Assembly (NCBI GenBank): GCA_015501075.1
Contig: JADNYJ010000252.1
Span: 1 to 49,990 of the forward strand
From: Gymnopilus junonius
Lineage: Eukaryota > Basidiomycota > Agaricomycetes > Agaricales > Galerinaceae
DNA length: 49,990 nucleotides
Reading direction: 5' to 3'
Of this stretch, positions 11,639 through 21,924 are shown in pieces. A program made the position numbers and the translations under genes. The stretch's first letter is position 1; every line of letters begins with the position of its first letter. The notes under the pieces were generated by a model, which did no database searches, was not told where the DNA came from, and saw only the letters and a program-made list of their open reading frames with translations.

Positions 11639-12123
11639 TACGCTGCAACATTATTAGCTTAATTTTTGCTGTCCTGTAGAGCTTATTTGACTCAATTTGT
11701 GGTAGTGATATGTAGTGATTTGTACTTTTCAATGAAGTCCCACTGATTTGAAAGCTGATACATTGTCCTACGAATCGTGAACTCCAAGCAAGAAGGCAGG
11801 TAGAAGATCAATGTTGACTCCAGCCGTGATGTCTAATAATAAATAAATACCTTACAAAGTTACAATACATAGGCAAATTGGGTTTGAGGCTAGTAGAAGG
11901 TGGAGAACGGACGTCGGAAAGCTGTCTACGTAGGTCTACGTACAAAGGAAGTGCCAGCTGCAATATATCAAAGTTTACTTGAGCGTCTATTTGAGGAATC
12001 GACCGATTGGGCATCATGTCTTGGAAAATGAGTTAATATGAAGGTAAGCAGAGCCTACCTAGCTGCATCATTGAGGGAACTGGCTGTTTGTGGCTTCCTG
12101 AAAAAATGTACATCATCCAGAGG
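11639..12123. other. Intergenic region
   Basis: No supported gene. It contains the T run at about 11664-11669 that could end RNA polymerase III transcription of the tRNA. The remainder is AT-rich sequence before the next promoter. Confidence 0.45.
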
Positions 12124-12130
12124 TATAAAG
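12124..12130 (+). promoter_or_regulatory. TATA box deciding the start of the two-domain gene
   Basis: TATAAAG lies 71 bases before the ATG at 12195. It is too close to the upstream ATG at 12139 for transcripts to include that codon, so it supports 12195 as the translation start. Confidence 0.5.
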
Positions 12131-12194
12131 CTTCCACTATGAACATGCGCACCACCATCGCAGCCAGTTCAACAGCAACAAGTGACCTCAGAAA

Positions 12195-13364
12195 ATGCTC
12201 TTTAAAGGTACTTGATCACCCTCCTTCATTCAAAACATACTTTAAAAGCATCCATTAGTACTGTTTTCTATTATATGTGCAATGCAGGTCCTTGCGCTAG
12301 ACTTCTCAGCTTCAAGATGGATCTGGACCAATGAGATCGATTCAGCCGGGAACGCCCCTGCTGGTTCCCGTGCCTTCCGCCGTGACTTCTATTCTCCGCA
12401 AGGCAAAACTGCCCTTTCTGCCAACATCATCATAACATCGGACAACGGCTACACTCTCTACGTCAATGGTCAAGAAATCGGCATGGGCCACAATTTCAAA
12501 GCCGCGGAGGCCTACTGTATCCGTCTTGCTCCAGATTGCAACGTCTTCGCTGTCAATGCCACCAACGACCTCGCTGTTCGAAATCCCGCTGGATTATTGG
12601 CCACCATCCAAATCAAATACACGGACGGATTCACCGATACCATTGTCACTGATGCAAATTGGCACTCATTCACCTCTGTTCCAAACGGCTTCCAGAATAA
12701 CGACTTTGACGACAGCGCTTGGCCTCCTGCCACTATTGAAGGCAACTATGGTGTTTCGCCATGGAACGCAGTCACCATCCCTTCATCTGCGTCTTCCACT
12801 CCGTTGACGCTCTCTGATGCTAATTGGATTTGGACCAACGAAGTGAGCGGTGGAAATGCACCCGTTGGCACAAGAGCCTTCCGCAAAGATATCACACTTC
12901 CTACAGGCCAACGCGCCACTTCCGCCACCTTCCTCGTTGACGCAGATAACGGCTACACTCTCTACCTCCAGGGTAACATCGTTGGATCCGGAGATGACTT
13001 TACTTCCGCCCAACGTTACGTGGCAGACCTCGAGCCATCGGTGTCGCAGATTTCCATCGCCGCGTTCACGGCCAACACTGGTGGACCTGCTGGGTTCATC
13101 GCCGCTGTCGAGTTGGAGATGGAAGACTGTGATTGCGGCTCCGTCACGTCATTTGTTACCGATGGTACTTGGAAGTACAGCATCAGCCCGCCTTCTGGCT
13201 TCCAGAATGCTACATTTGATGCTTCTAGTTGGCCGAATGCCGTAGTTGAAGGTAAATATGGTATCGCACCATGGGGTAATGTTCCGGTCCCCGATACTAT
13301 CTCTACATCCGTAGCCCCAATTCCGGGTGCGCCCGCTGCTATGTCTGCGAAGGTAGTGCAGTGA
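12195..13364 (+). CDS. Tandem beta-sandwich (rhamnosidase N-domain-like) protein
   Basis: A 13-nt first exon, 12195-12207 (MLFK), is joined across a 93-nt intron to 12301-13364, giving 358 residues. Two copies of one domain are obvious. Each starts WIWTNE, has NAPxGxRAFRxD, then DNGYTLYxxG, a Pro/Ala-Gly segment (NPAGLLA / GPAGFIA), a TDGxW/TDANW segment, GFQNxxFDxSxWPxA and EGxYGxxPW. Domain 1 spans about residues 8-170 and domain 2 about 180-345. This pattern resembles the galactose-binding-like beta-sandwich found near the N-terminus of alpha-L-rhamnosidases and in basidiomycete lectin-like proteins; the assignment is by resemblance. No signal peptide is seen, so it is probably cytosolic or secreted non-classically. 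Carbohydrate binding is an inference. Confidence 0.85.
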
Positions 13365-13555
13365 GTCCAAAGGGTCACTGGAAATTAAGCACAAAATAGT
13401 CTTTCCGAAGTATATGGTGCGTTAGTAGGCTTCTGGAGTTCCATAGTAGCTTGTATCAGGCTTTACAAATTTCGTCGAGAAATAATGAGAACACTATGCC
13501 ATAAATCTCAGCAACTTCATGGAGCCAAGATTTACGAAATCAAAGTTCATCGGCA

Positions 13556-14142
13556 TTATTCATCATCTCCTAGTTCAGCTTCGAGACGCTTCAGCTCTTC
13601 TTCCTTCTGCCTCAATCGTTCTCTTTCCTTCTTCGCCGCCAATCGTTCGCGCATTTGAGCAAGGCGTCTATCGATCTCAGCTTCTTGTGAAGTCGGACTG
13701 AGAGCATCTGCCGTCATGTATTGTAAGCCCCAAATTCGTCTCAATATGAACGTAATTAACTTACCTTGCTGTGAATTACCGTGGTTGGTGATGGCGTTCG
13801 AATTTCCTCGTCCTCCAACTGCGCTGTTGCTAATTGGGCCATCAAATTTATCGCCTTGATCTACAGGACCTTCGTAGTTGTTGCCTAGATCGCAACTAAA
13901 TTTTGATTAAAGCCTTGTAGACTAAAGGGAGTTATTACCTTTGATACGCTTATGGACGCTGCTATCATTGTTAGAGCACGCGTGGAAGAATCCCAACGAT
14001 TGCGAGATCCAATATCCCCACCCCGTGAGCCTGCCCCAGTTGCTCCAGCCCCCGAAGCTGGAAGATTTGGGTACGGAACACAATAATACCAAAATTTTGA
14101 TTGTTACTTACTAACATTAGCACCACGCCAGTCTTGACTCAT
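13556..14142 (-). CDS. Small protein with C-terminal coiled coil
   Basis: Four exons are proposed: 14142-14108, 14057-13939, 13884-13765 and 13707-13556 (141 residues). Exons 3 and 4 are well supported: they join in phase through a 57-nt intron and read GPVDQGDKFDGPISNSAVGG and then a Glu/Lys/Arg-rich heptad region (ERERLRQKEEELKRLEAEL) ending GDDE. Exon 2 is less certain; it needs a weak GTAACA donor after exon 1 to stay in frame. The minus-strand TATA box at 14205-14211 fits the start MSQDWRGANV. I do not recognise the family. The coiled coil suggests a scaffold or interaction role only. It is convergent with the two-domain gene, about 190 bases away. Confidence 0.65.
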
Positions 14143-14204
14143 GATACGTCGTAGATAGTGGTTGGAGTTCTTGTAGAGATGCCGTCTGAGGTTGATGCGC
14201 GAGA

Positions 14205-14211
14205 CTTTATA
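14205..14211 (-). promoter_or_regulatory. TATA box of the coiled-coil gene
   Basis: TATAAAG on the minus strand lies 63 bases before the ATG at 14142, favouring that start over the in-frame ATG at 14292. Confidence 0.45.
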
Positions 14212-15908
14212 CTCCCAGATTACATCGATATGAAGCACAAATTTCCGACGTCGGCAGCTTGATTGTTTTAATCGATTACCAGTGACTGCCATTCAAGGTG
14301 AATAGCAGCCGTTCTATGTCTTGTGATTCGCTCAGTGTGTCTTCCGATCCTTATCGTAATTCATTAATGTATCGAGTAGCCAGGTTCCAGGGTTTCATTC
14401 GAGATAAATATCCATTTATAAAATGTACTTGCGTTTGGGATCTGCTCCATTAAAACAACCAAGCAAACCAGACAGCTGTCAAAGCCATGAGTGCCAACAT
14501 CACATCAAAGCTTGCGGTAGATGATAGTTCGTATCAGGCGCTTATCGATCTTACCATCACTTAAATCTTGGGTTTCAAAGAAGCGCCCGACCTCACAGCC
14601 AATGGGAGGGGATACATAATGTCCTTTGGCAGAGCTGTCGACAAATTGCCAACTATAATTAGTGCCTACAGTCTGTGCATCTGTGTGATGAAGTTCAATG
14701 ATCAAGATCGGATTGGATCCCTGCTAAGTAGAGAAACCATTGAGCAGGACTGATAAAGGAAGTCGAAAAGTCGAAGATGTTATCACATTAATTTCACAAA
14801 ATTAGTCAAGCACTTTATTTCGGCCCTTGTCTTTCATGGTCATACATCCTTGGAAATCTTTGGCAAGCATGGTGTGTTAATCAGATGATAATGATAATTA
14901 CTCACATAAACTGTTCGGTTTGAACCCCATTCGAAGATCAAAAGTTAGGAGACCATTGGGTGAATGGAATGCAGTTCCAGTAGCCCTCAGGTCAGTCAAG
15001 GGATACCAATATAGACGAGGAAACGGGCCAAAGGATGATGGTAGAATCATGGTCACATCAGATAGGGATGAGACGTAATTTGGGAACCAACATCAATTTT
15101 AGCAGAAGATGCTCACAGTCAGTTTTTGGAATGATCCCCCCCCGTCAAGCATTGGGGAAAGCCCTAAGGGCACTTCAGGAGTTTGAATATCATACCTGGA
15201 GTATATTCTCTGGCAATCAGTCCACCAAAAGGGAATCTCCAAAAGATAGTAAACGCAATTTTGAATCTGAATGGTCGCCCTGTGTTCAAGAAAAATGTCA
15301 ATTACATTTACAAAACAATCTACATCCAAATACCAATCATATTCTCCTCTGAACGCTTGCCAACTAGCCCAAGACATCGGCTTTATCCAGTTGTTAGAGC
15401 TGAACATGGAGCGCGATTGGCCTCACAGATATAGGCTTCAAATCAATCGAATCAGTCGATATTCCATGCAGGAAAATAAAAAGTCATGGCAAGAAGGTGT
15501 CTATCCAAGTTTCCTTCGAATGAGCTGGCAGATCGTTGCCCTGTCGATATCAACGGCTGACCTATTACAATGCTTTTATGTAAGTAAAACATCGTTCTTT
15601 TAGAGGACATTCTTGTAATGCTCTGTGATCCCACAGCATCTCAACATGTCTGCAATCAGGACAATGGCGTGCTTGTTCGGCTTGGTCTGGCTCTGCAGTC
15701 AAGCTGATGGCGTGCTTGTCCAGCTTTATCTGGCATATTCTTCTGCCATGTTCTTTTTCTTCAACAAACCATTGGTTCTTGTCATGGCAGTATTCTCTGT
15801 TTGTTGTTAAATTTTACTGCTGTGAAACTTGTTTTGTATGTATAAATATTAATGGGCTTGTTTGATGGAAATATGTTTTTGGAAGATGGCTGTGAATGGA
15901 GCCCTAGT
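14212..15908. other. Gene-poor region, probable transposon debris
   Basis: Several frames of 60-110 codons occur on both strands around 15,030-15,640, but none joins into a gene or shows a motif I can name. Around 15,663-15,735 a short near-duplicate appears (ATGGCGTGCTTGT, then CTTGG/TTTAT-TCTGGC). The setting beside repeats and a Tc1/mariner element suggests degraded mobile DNA. Confidence 0.35.
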
Positions 15909-15910
15909 GC

Positions 15911-16004
15911 AAGGCAGTTATATTTAGATTCAGATTATTTTTAAATGCTGTATCTTATCTGCTGATATAAGCGGCATCCCTCTGCTGCTTATATAATATA
16001 ATAA
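15911..16004 (+). repeat. Direct repeat with hairpin, left copy
   Basis: It begins AAGGCAGTTATATTTAGATT and matches 16644-16741 in the same orientation. It contains an imperfect hairpin: GATATAAGCGGC, a loop of about 8, then GCTGCTTATAT. It lies immediately left of the ACTGGTT cluster region. Confidence 0.55.
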
Positions 16005-16034
16005 GTTACAGGGCCACTGGAATTAATGTTTGAA

Positions 16035-16600
16035 AGTCTGGTCTGGTCCAGTTTTTGGGTGCCCGAGGACCCTAACCAAGACCGAGACCAGTTAGGTAAA
16101 ATTAGGAATGTCTAAATAACTGGACTGGACTGCAACTAACTGGTCTTGATCAGTCTTGTGCAGTTATTTGCAGTTATATAACTGGTTTTAACTGGTTACA
16201 TTTATAACCAGTTATCAACCAGTTATAACCAGTTTTTTTGGCATAAATAATTGTCTCATAGTGTAAACTAAATGAATCACAATTTTTACGGTCAAAACGA
16301 GCTCAAGAACATCACAAACGGTTGAGAAATGATAAAATTAGAGCAGATTCAACAATTTTTGCGAGTATTGCTATAACTTTCTTAATTCTCAACCGAATTT
16401 TACGTTTTCTGGGTCGTTTAAAAGCTATAATATGTGGGTATAATCATGCAAAATTTCAGAATTTTATGACTGGTCCTAACTGGTTAAGACCAGTTTTAAG
16501 CAGTTACAAAAATTCTAAAATTTGGACTAACTGCTAACCAGACTGTGGTTTATGGTTACAATGGTTAGTATATTTTGCAGTTAGCATCAGTTAATGCAAT
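16035..16600. repeat. Clusters of AACTGGTT / AACCAGTT palindromic units
   Basis: The left cluster (about 16,119-16,235) holds forward units (ATAACTGGTT, TTAACTGGTTA) followed by three inverted units (ATAACCAGTT, CAACCAGTT, ATAACCAGTT). The right cluster (about 16,468-16,590) holds ACTGGTCC, TAACTGGTTAAGACCAGTT and further diverged units. Between them is about 230 bases of AT-rich DNA. The layout resembles subterminal repeats of a non-autonomous DNA transposon, perhaps hAT-like. No coding capacity is seen. Confidence 0.6.
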
Positions 16601-16643
16601 ATGAACTTCAACAAATGCCTCATGTGCCAGCAGTGTGTGGCAA

Positions 16644-16741
16644 AAGGCAGCTATATTTAGATTTGACTTATTATTAGTATCTGGAGCTGGGTGTGTGATT
16701 ATATCAGCAGCGTTCCTCCGCCGCTTACATAATCTAATATC
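16644..16741 (+). repeat. Direct repeat with hairpin, right copy
   Basis: It begins AAGGCAGCTATATTTAGATT and matches the copy at 15911-16004. Its hairpin is GATTATATCAGCAGCG, a short loop, then CGCCGCTTACATAATC. The two copies flank the ACTGGTT region on both sides. Confidence 0.55.
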
Positions 16742-17038
16742 TGTGCCAAGGTACTATCGGATTTGCTGTTCAAGGTGTGTTCTATTTTATTCTGAAGGGC
16801 ATATATTTAAATTTTACCTATCATCATATATAGATGGTCTAATACTATTTGTGAAGTAGGAAAAGCATTGTCCTGCCATGCGAAGCAGTGGCCCACTAAA
16901 ACAAGTATATAATAGTCACCTCAGATTGGATACACTGCATAGAGGTTGATGATTGAATGTTTGACAGGAGGGAGTGATCTTGGAGTAAGAAGAGCTACAA
17001 TGATGAACTCGAATGTAAAGGAGCGAACAGAAACATTA

Positions 17039-17064
17039 CAGTGCTTTGCATATTTCCGTGAAAA
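17039..17064 (+). repeat. Terminal inverted repeat, left end
   Basis: 26 bp reading CAGTGCTTTGCATA then TTTCCGTGAAAA; preceded by TA. It pairs with 18177-18202 except at one position. Confidence 0.9.
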
Positions 17065-17109
17065 TCGATTCATTCTAAAATCGATCAGGTGACCATGAGC
17101 CCCAGCCAA

Positions 17110-18120
17110 ACAAATGACTCAGCTTCGATTTTAGATCTGATCAAGTGCTCGACGTTGTTCACCTCTGCGACTACGTCTCCTGCTGCCTTCCAATTTGAAT
17201 TCTGCATCAAGCTCAATATTGCTAACAGTCTGCTGATAAGGTCCCCATCTCTAACAATTGTTCTGTCCAACCGCAGACTTCTCAAGATACCGTCTCATTC
17301 AATCAAATGATCTAGTGACCTCTCCATTTCAAAGGGTCGCTGGGCTTAAAACATAGAGCAATTGTCTAGGATGACTATACTTCATTTCTGGGGATATGGG
17401 TTGAGTTGAAAAGCCTAAATATGCTTAAGAAGTGAGAAATCGAAATGAATGAAATGACTTACTACTTGTTCATGAAGGAAGGTTAAAAGCGCTCCTTAGT
17501 GATTGACCCTTCAACAATATTGAGAGCAATTATTCCATCCATGGTGAGTGTAGGTAAAATTGAATGATGAATGCCCCAAAGGAAACTCATTCTTCTGACA
17601 CATTGAGTTCCTAATGTTGACCACCCATACTGCTGCTGGCCCATCTTTTCATCTACAGCACTTTCATCCAGTGCAACAAAAACATCTGGATCTGTGTACT
17701 CGGCCATCATCCCTTCCCAAATAGCATGCAACTCATTGTTCCTCTATGCTGCCTCCTTTGAGACTGTCTTGCAAGATAGATTGATTCGATGCAATGCACG
17801 CGAAATCATTGGAATGGAGATGTGAACTTCACGGATATCCCTCAACTTTTGTTGCATCTCGTCAAGATATATGGATGGATTTGCATCCAGGAGTGCACTG
17901 AGAAATAATAGGACATCATTTGATAGAGATGGTGGATGGCCAGTCTGATGCTTGAATGGATTCTGGACTTGTCCAAAGTCTCAATAGTTAGCCTGAACAG
18001 TCCCTGATTTCCTCCATAGTGAGTAATTCCACATTGTACTAACATACGATACACTCTTTCAAGTCGTCGAATACTTCAGCGGTCATTGCAAAGGATCGTA
18101 ATATCAATCAATCTAATCGG
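17110..18120 (-). pseudogene. Tc1/mariner DDE transposase, inactivated
   Basis: Read on the minus strand, pieces of a fungal Tc1-like transposase appear in order. First comes a helix-turn-helix-like N-terminal part (LERVYRMLVQCGITHYGG), then in another frame PSLSNDVLLFLSALLDANPS and IYLDEMQQKLRDIRE. A TAG stop at 17744-17746 follows (KEAA*RNNE). Next is the first catalytic Asp in FVALDESAVDE and then RRMSFLWGIHHSILP. A frameshift follows GSITKERF near 17,490, then the second catalytic Asp in SIVILDNCSM after a TGA. Last comes a degraded PYxxxxxNIE stretch that holds the position of the third acidic residue. At least two stops and two frame changes make it non-functional. Confidence 0.85.
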
Positions 18121-18176
18121 TATCGCCTTTGTTTGGTCAGGCACAGAAGTCACGTGTAGAATTTTAAAACTTTTGG

Positions 18177-18202
18177 TTTTCACGGAATTATGCAAAGCAC
18201 TG
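18177..18202 (-). repeat. Terminal inverted repeat, right end
   Basis: On the minus strand it reads CAGTGCTTTGCATA then ATTCCGTGAAAA; followed on the plus strand by TA at 18203-18204. Confidence 0.9.
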
Positions 18203-18204
18203 TA

Positions 18205-19137
18205 GAACAAGGTAGAGGCCAGGTGGCGGGATCGAATGACTCGCTTGACTTGTGAGAATTTGCAGTACACCGGAGCGGAACGGCTCTTAACGCGTGACGT
18301 CAGACGTGACTTTCATTTGACATTGTCTGCCTTTCGACTAGCTACACTTTAGTGCTTGAGACTAGAGCTTAGATTCCTAGCTAATTCTTTCAAATACTTG
18401 CTTACACTACAATGTACGGAGTATCACTTCACCTGGTTAACGCGTTCTAGGTTCCCAGTACGTCTTTGTCATGATGTAGATTTTCTTGTGGCCTACTCAT
18501 TTGCTGAAGTTAGATCAAAGTTTCGAACGAGAAGAACACTGGGCAGTAGTATCGCCTTCTCATGTGACATTGCAGCCTGTAAGCCATGCATCCCAGATGG
18601 TCTCACCACTGGCGATAATCACTGATGCATATGCTTTGCATCATACTGATGCTATTTTTGAACAGATATCTGATCAGGCTCTCTGAGGCTTGACGTCTTG
18701 TCATACATATCATGGCTCGTAACGACGATCATTCTATAGCCAGGTAAGTTAGCACATTTTGTCGACCAGGAGGCAGGAACTTTACAAAATATGTGGTTGA
18801 CGTTCCCGGCCTCCTGCCTTCTTGTCAATAGAGGGAAAGGATCATACAGAAACATGGGCTAATTGTTTATCTCCTCAAGTAGAAACCCCTACCCTCAACG
18901 CGTGCCGTCTCAAAATCTGTTGTTATTTTAATCCTTCTCCTGTGGCTAAATACCTGTGGGCGACATTGATGATCACTGCCAATTATGAACGCGGTAGACC
19001 TGTCTCATGTGAGATTTTCCATTATCTGAAGACGCTTTCACTTTGGCAAGGTAACGGCGGTTCTATCTATATTAAAACCAGACCCACAGCTTAGGTCGCT
19101 GTATGGTTTCCTGACCCTCCCCACCTTCACCACCGCT
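18205..19137. other. Intergenic region
   Basis: No supported gene. An inverted pair is visible near 18,766-18,825 (CCAGGAGGCAGGAAC and a matching TTCCCGGCCTCCTG), forming a possible hairpin. Confidence 0.4.
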
Positions 19138-20426
19138 ATGAGCCTAGCAGCCATTGTCGTGTTCAATTCGCTCGAGATCTTAGGGCTTTCTGTTCTAACA
19201 GTGGCCATTGTCACCGCCTGGGTATCTCTGACAGTGAAGAGGACACCGACCTGGTATACCTTCATTCTGGCAGGGATTCTGTCTAGTGTGGTCCAGCTAT
19301 TGCTACTGCGTCAGCAAGTTGGACCCCCTCCGAATCGCACTGTGTGCTTCGTTCAGGGGACTTTGATATACCCAATGACTGCTCTGTAAGTATTTCCTTT
19401 AAACTTCATTTGTTCAAACGTGATATGTAATTTGAAGGAATGCTCTCATATGCGCTGCTCTCATCTTTCAAGTCTATTTTCTGTTGAAGCTTACGCGCCG
19501 GTCGCGATCTCTGTCGCAAGTACATATCTTCTGGGTTCGTTTAAGGTAGTGGGTGTCCTGCCAATTACATTGCTTATTATTTTTGTAGATAAACGCCATT
19601 CCTATCATCATATCCCTAGCAGTGTTGGTTTACGCACTGGTAGTAAGTGGCATGGATTTTTCTATATAGTATGACTTACAAATTTATATCAGGTTGGTGC
19701 ACGAGATCAGACGCAAATACAAAGGGATAACTCTGGTATTCGCTGCCACATTGTCCCTCCGAAGGTGTAGTTGTACATGAATGATTTTGCATTTCGTCCA
19801 TTACTGATGATGGTGTTCGTCGATTGGTCTAGTTCTGATGCCACGGCAGGCGTGTCTGTAGCTGCCGGAATTTTTATTTTGGTCACTGAATGTGGGTTCC
19901 AATCCAAACCTTACGCAACGTACCAGATTGATCTGTTGCGTCTACTCTTCAGCCATTGTGGTCTACAACATGTTCTGCAATCGGGAGCTTTATCGCGAGG
20001 TCCTTGACAGGAGTAAGATTTCGCCCAATTTCCTGATTCGAATATGCCTTTTCAACATTGTCGTATTGATCGTCATGGTGTAAGTACCTCGAAGCGTCGC
20101 AGGGAAGTTCATATACCTGGTTTCTCATCTTCCCTTTCAAGTTGCACTGTCTGGAGTCCGAAAGGACTAAATGAATCTGGCCGTTTCGACCTTGGAAACA
20201 TATCTCAAGCAGTTTGTGAGCGTCAGTCTAACTTATGTGAGGATGGGGTAACTGATAAACATCGACAGTGCCAGCCGCAGAAGGGCTTATTTTTGGGACG
20301 CAGAAGGTTTGGCACTCGCCATTGTTTGAAATATCTGGATTCATTGTATTTTTCCAGGACATCCTGACAGCATGGAAATTTTGGAGAAGGAAAGGATCTG
20401 TATCAAGACAAGCTAATAATGTGTAA
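19138..20426 (+). pseudogene. Seven-helix membrane protein, second family, decayed copy
   Basis: The start MSLAAIVVFNSLEILGLSVL leads into RTPTWYTF and several hydrophobic segments, with introns of about 50 nt at 19387 and beyond. Recognisable later parts are INAIPIIISLAVLVYAL, VGARDQTQIQRD with RCHIVPP, AGVSVAAGIFILV, CVYSSAIVVYNMFCNRELYR, and a C-terminal exon DILTAWKFWRRKGSV ending at 20426. The pieces follow the order of a common Agaricomycete seven-helix family. However, the frame must change without a splice site near 19,487 and again near 19,840 and 19,920, so I call it a pseudogene. A functional receptor would require splice forms I could not construct. Confidence 0.65.
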
Positions 20427-21116
20427 CAGCTTCGAAATGCATATGCTTCATATGTTCCGGTTGCGCTAAATATCCAGAAAGAGCAACGATGTCGTGCTGG
20501 AAGGTGCAGTTCAAAGTGCTCAATGCGAGTTCTGTCAGTTTAAAATGATCTAGGATGGATTCCAATTCTCTGGGCATCTATATTGAGCAGAGCATTCAAT
20601 TACTTTGTATGCTGTATGTCAGCTTTCTCTTCGTCACTTCACAGTTGTATCCATCATTTGTATTACCTGATAAAAGATATGTATTATAAGTCTATTCATA
20701 TATCTTGACCTGTCATGAACCTCTTGAATAGAAGTTTCCCGGCTCTCGAAATTAGCTGAGGGACCGGATAATCATTGGCCGCTCTTTCACTGAGATTGAA
20801 AGGACATTTTGCGTCCTTGGTCTTCATGACTCTCTAGGCCTGCACCATTCTCCAGTTTCGCTTCACTATTCCATAATTTAATGTGCAATCAAAATGGTTC
20901 AGCTGACTAGCAACAATCATGGTCTTTCGATACAGATTACGATGGTATTGGGAGACTGATGATTTATTTTTGTTCAATTTAGTTTGATGCATCCTTCGAA
21001 TTAAACTCCTTCGCCATGACTCTCACGGTTACAGTGATGTATCTCCTATCCTATAGGAAAGGTATCATCAACCTTCTCATACTTTGAACAGCAGAGATTA
21101 TATCCCCCCAGTTTCC
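20427..21116. other. Spacer between the two seven-helix copies
   Basis: No supported gene or RNA. AT-rich sequence only. Confidence 0.45.
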
Positions 21117-21598
21117 ATGACTGCACCAGCTATTGTCGTGTTTAATGCGCTTGAGACCTTTGGTCTCTCGTTCCTCACTATCGTTTTCTTCACCGCCAAA
21201 TTATCCCCTAAAGTAAACAGAACCCCAACCTGGTTTACATTGCCAGTCGTGCTGTTTGTATCATTCAAGACGTTTTTCAAAGTCTTCAAAGTCCTTCTAA
21301 ACTTTCGTTCAAGCTTCCTCGGAGTGTAAACGAGTCTAGTCTGTACAATTTTAGTAATCTGTGCCAAGTCGTCTGTGAGTATGATTCGGTAGTTATTGGC
21401 TGATTCTTTAGTTGAAGCGAATTTCAGTGACATGTGCAGAAGCAGTTATACTATTTAGAACCCAAGATGTTCGTCCCTTACTGGTCTCCCAAATTGCGGG
21501 AAATTTATTGATTTTTCCAGGATATCTTGGAGGCGTGGAAGGTGTGGATTTTAGGGTGGAGAAAAAGGTCCTCTCCGAAAAGTTCTGAGCTGGTCTAA
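21117..21598 (+). pseudogene. Seven-helix membrane protein, second family, internally deleted copy
   Basis: The N-terminus MTAPAIVVFNALETFGLSFL with RTPTWFTLPVV closely parallels the copy at 19138, and the C-terminal exon DILEAWKVWILGWRKRSS ends at 21598, again after a TTTTTCCAG acceptor. Everything between helix 2 and the last exon is missing or unrecognisable, so about five helices have been lost. It lies in tandem, same strand, 690 bases after the first copy, so it is a tandem duplication followed by deletion. Confidence 0.75.
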
Positions 21599-21924
21599 AT
21601 CAGGCGATGCAGACAGTAACTGTAGGAAAGAGAATTGCTTCGAAATCGAGTTTGATATATCTGCATCGACTTGCACGTTGAAATCAAAGGCACGTTTGAT
21701 TATTGGTGTGAGAGAGGGGCTGACGACGGCGGACACGATTCAGAAACAGAACGGCAGAAAGACATCGCAGGCGAACAAGTAATTCAGCGGCAAGCCCTTC
21801 CAATAAGAAACATTGTTCGACATTCTGAGTCCTATTTACCGAGATAGCACGTTTATACAACCGAGACGACAATTTCCCAATGAAAAAGTGAAAACATAAA
21901 GACGTGACAACAGGAAAACAAGAC

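Larger units (their letters stand above)
17039..18202 (-). mobile_element. Degenerate Tc1/mariner-type transposon
   Basis: The 1,164-bp element is bounded by 26-bp terminal inverted repeats beginning CAGTGCTTTGCATA, with one mismatch between the two ends. It is flanked by a TA dinucleotide on each side (17037-17038 and 18203-18204), the target duplication expected of Tc1/mariner insertion. Inside, on the minus strand, lies a near full-length but broken transposase frame. Confidence 0.9.

Noticed and set aside
12282..12284. ATG immediately before the coding region as the start of the two-domain protein
   Set aside because: It lies inside the intron; the spliced start at 12195 with its TATA box at the right distance explains the frame better.
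16035..16600. CRISPR-like array
   Set aside because: The units are short, palindromic and irregularly spaced with no uniform spacers, and the genome is eukaryotic.
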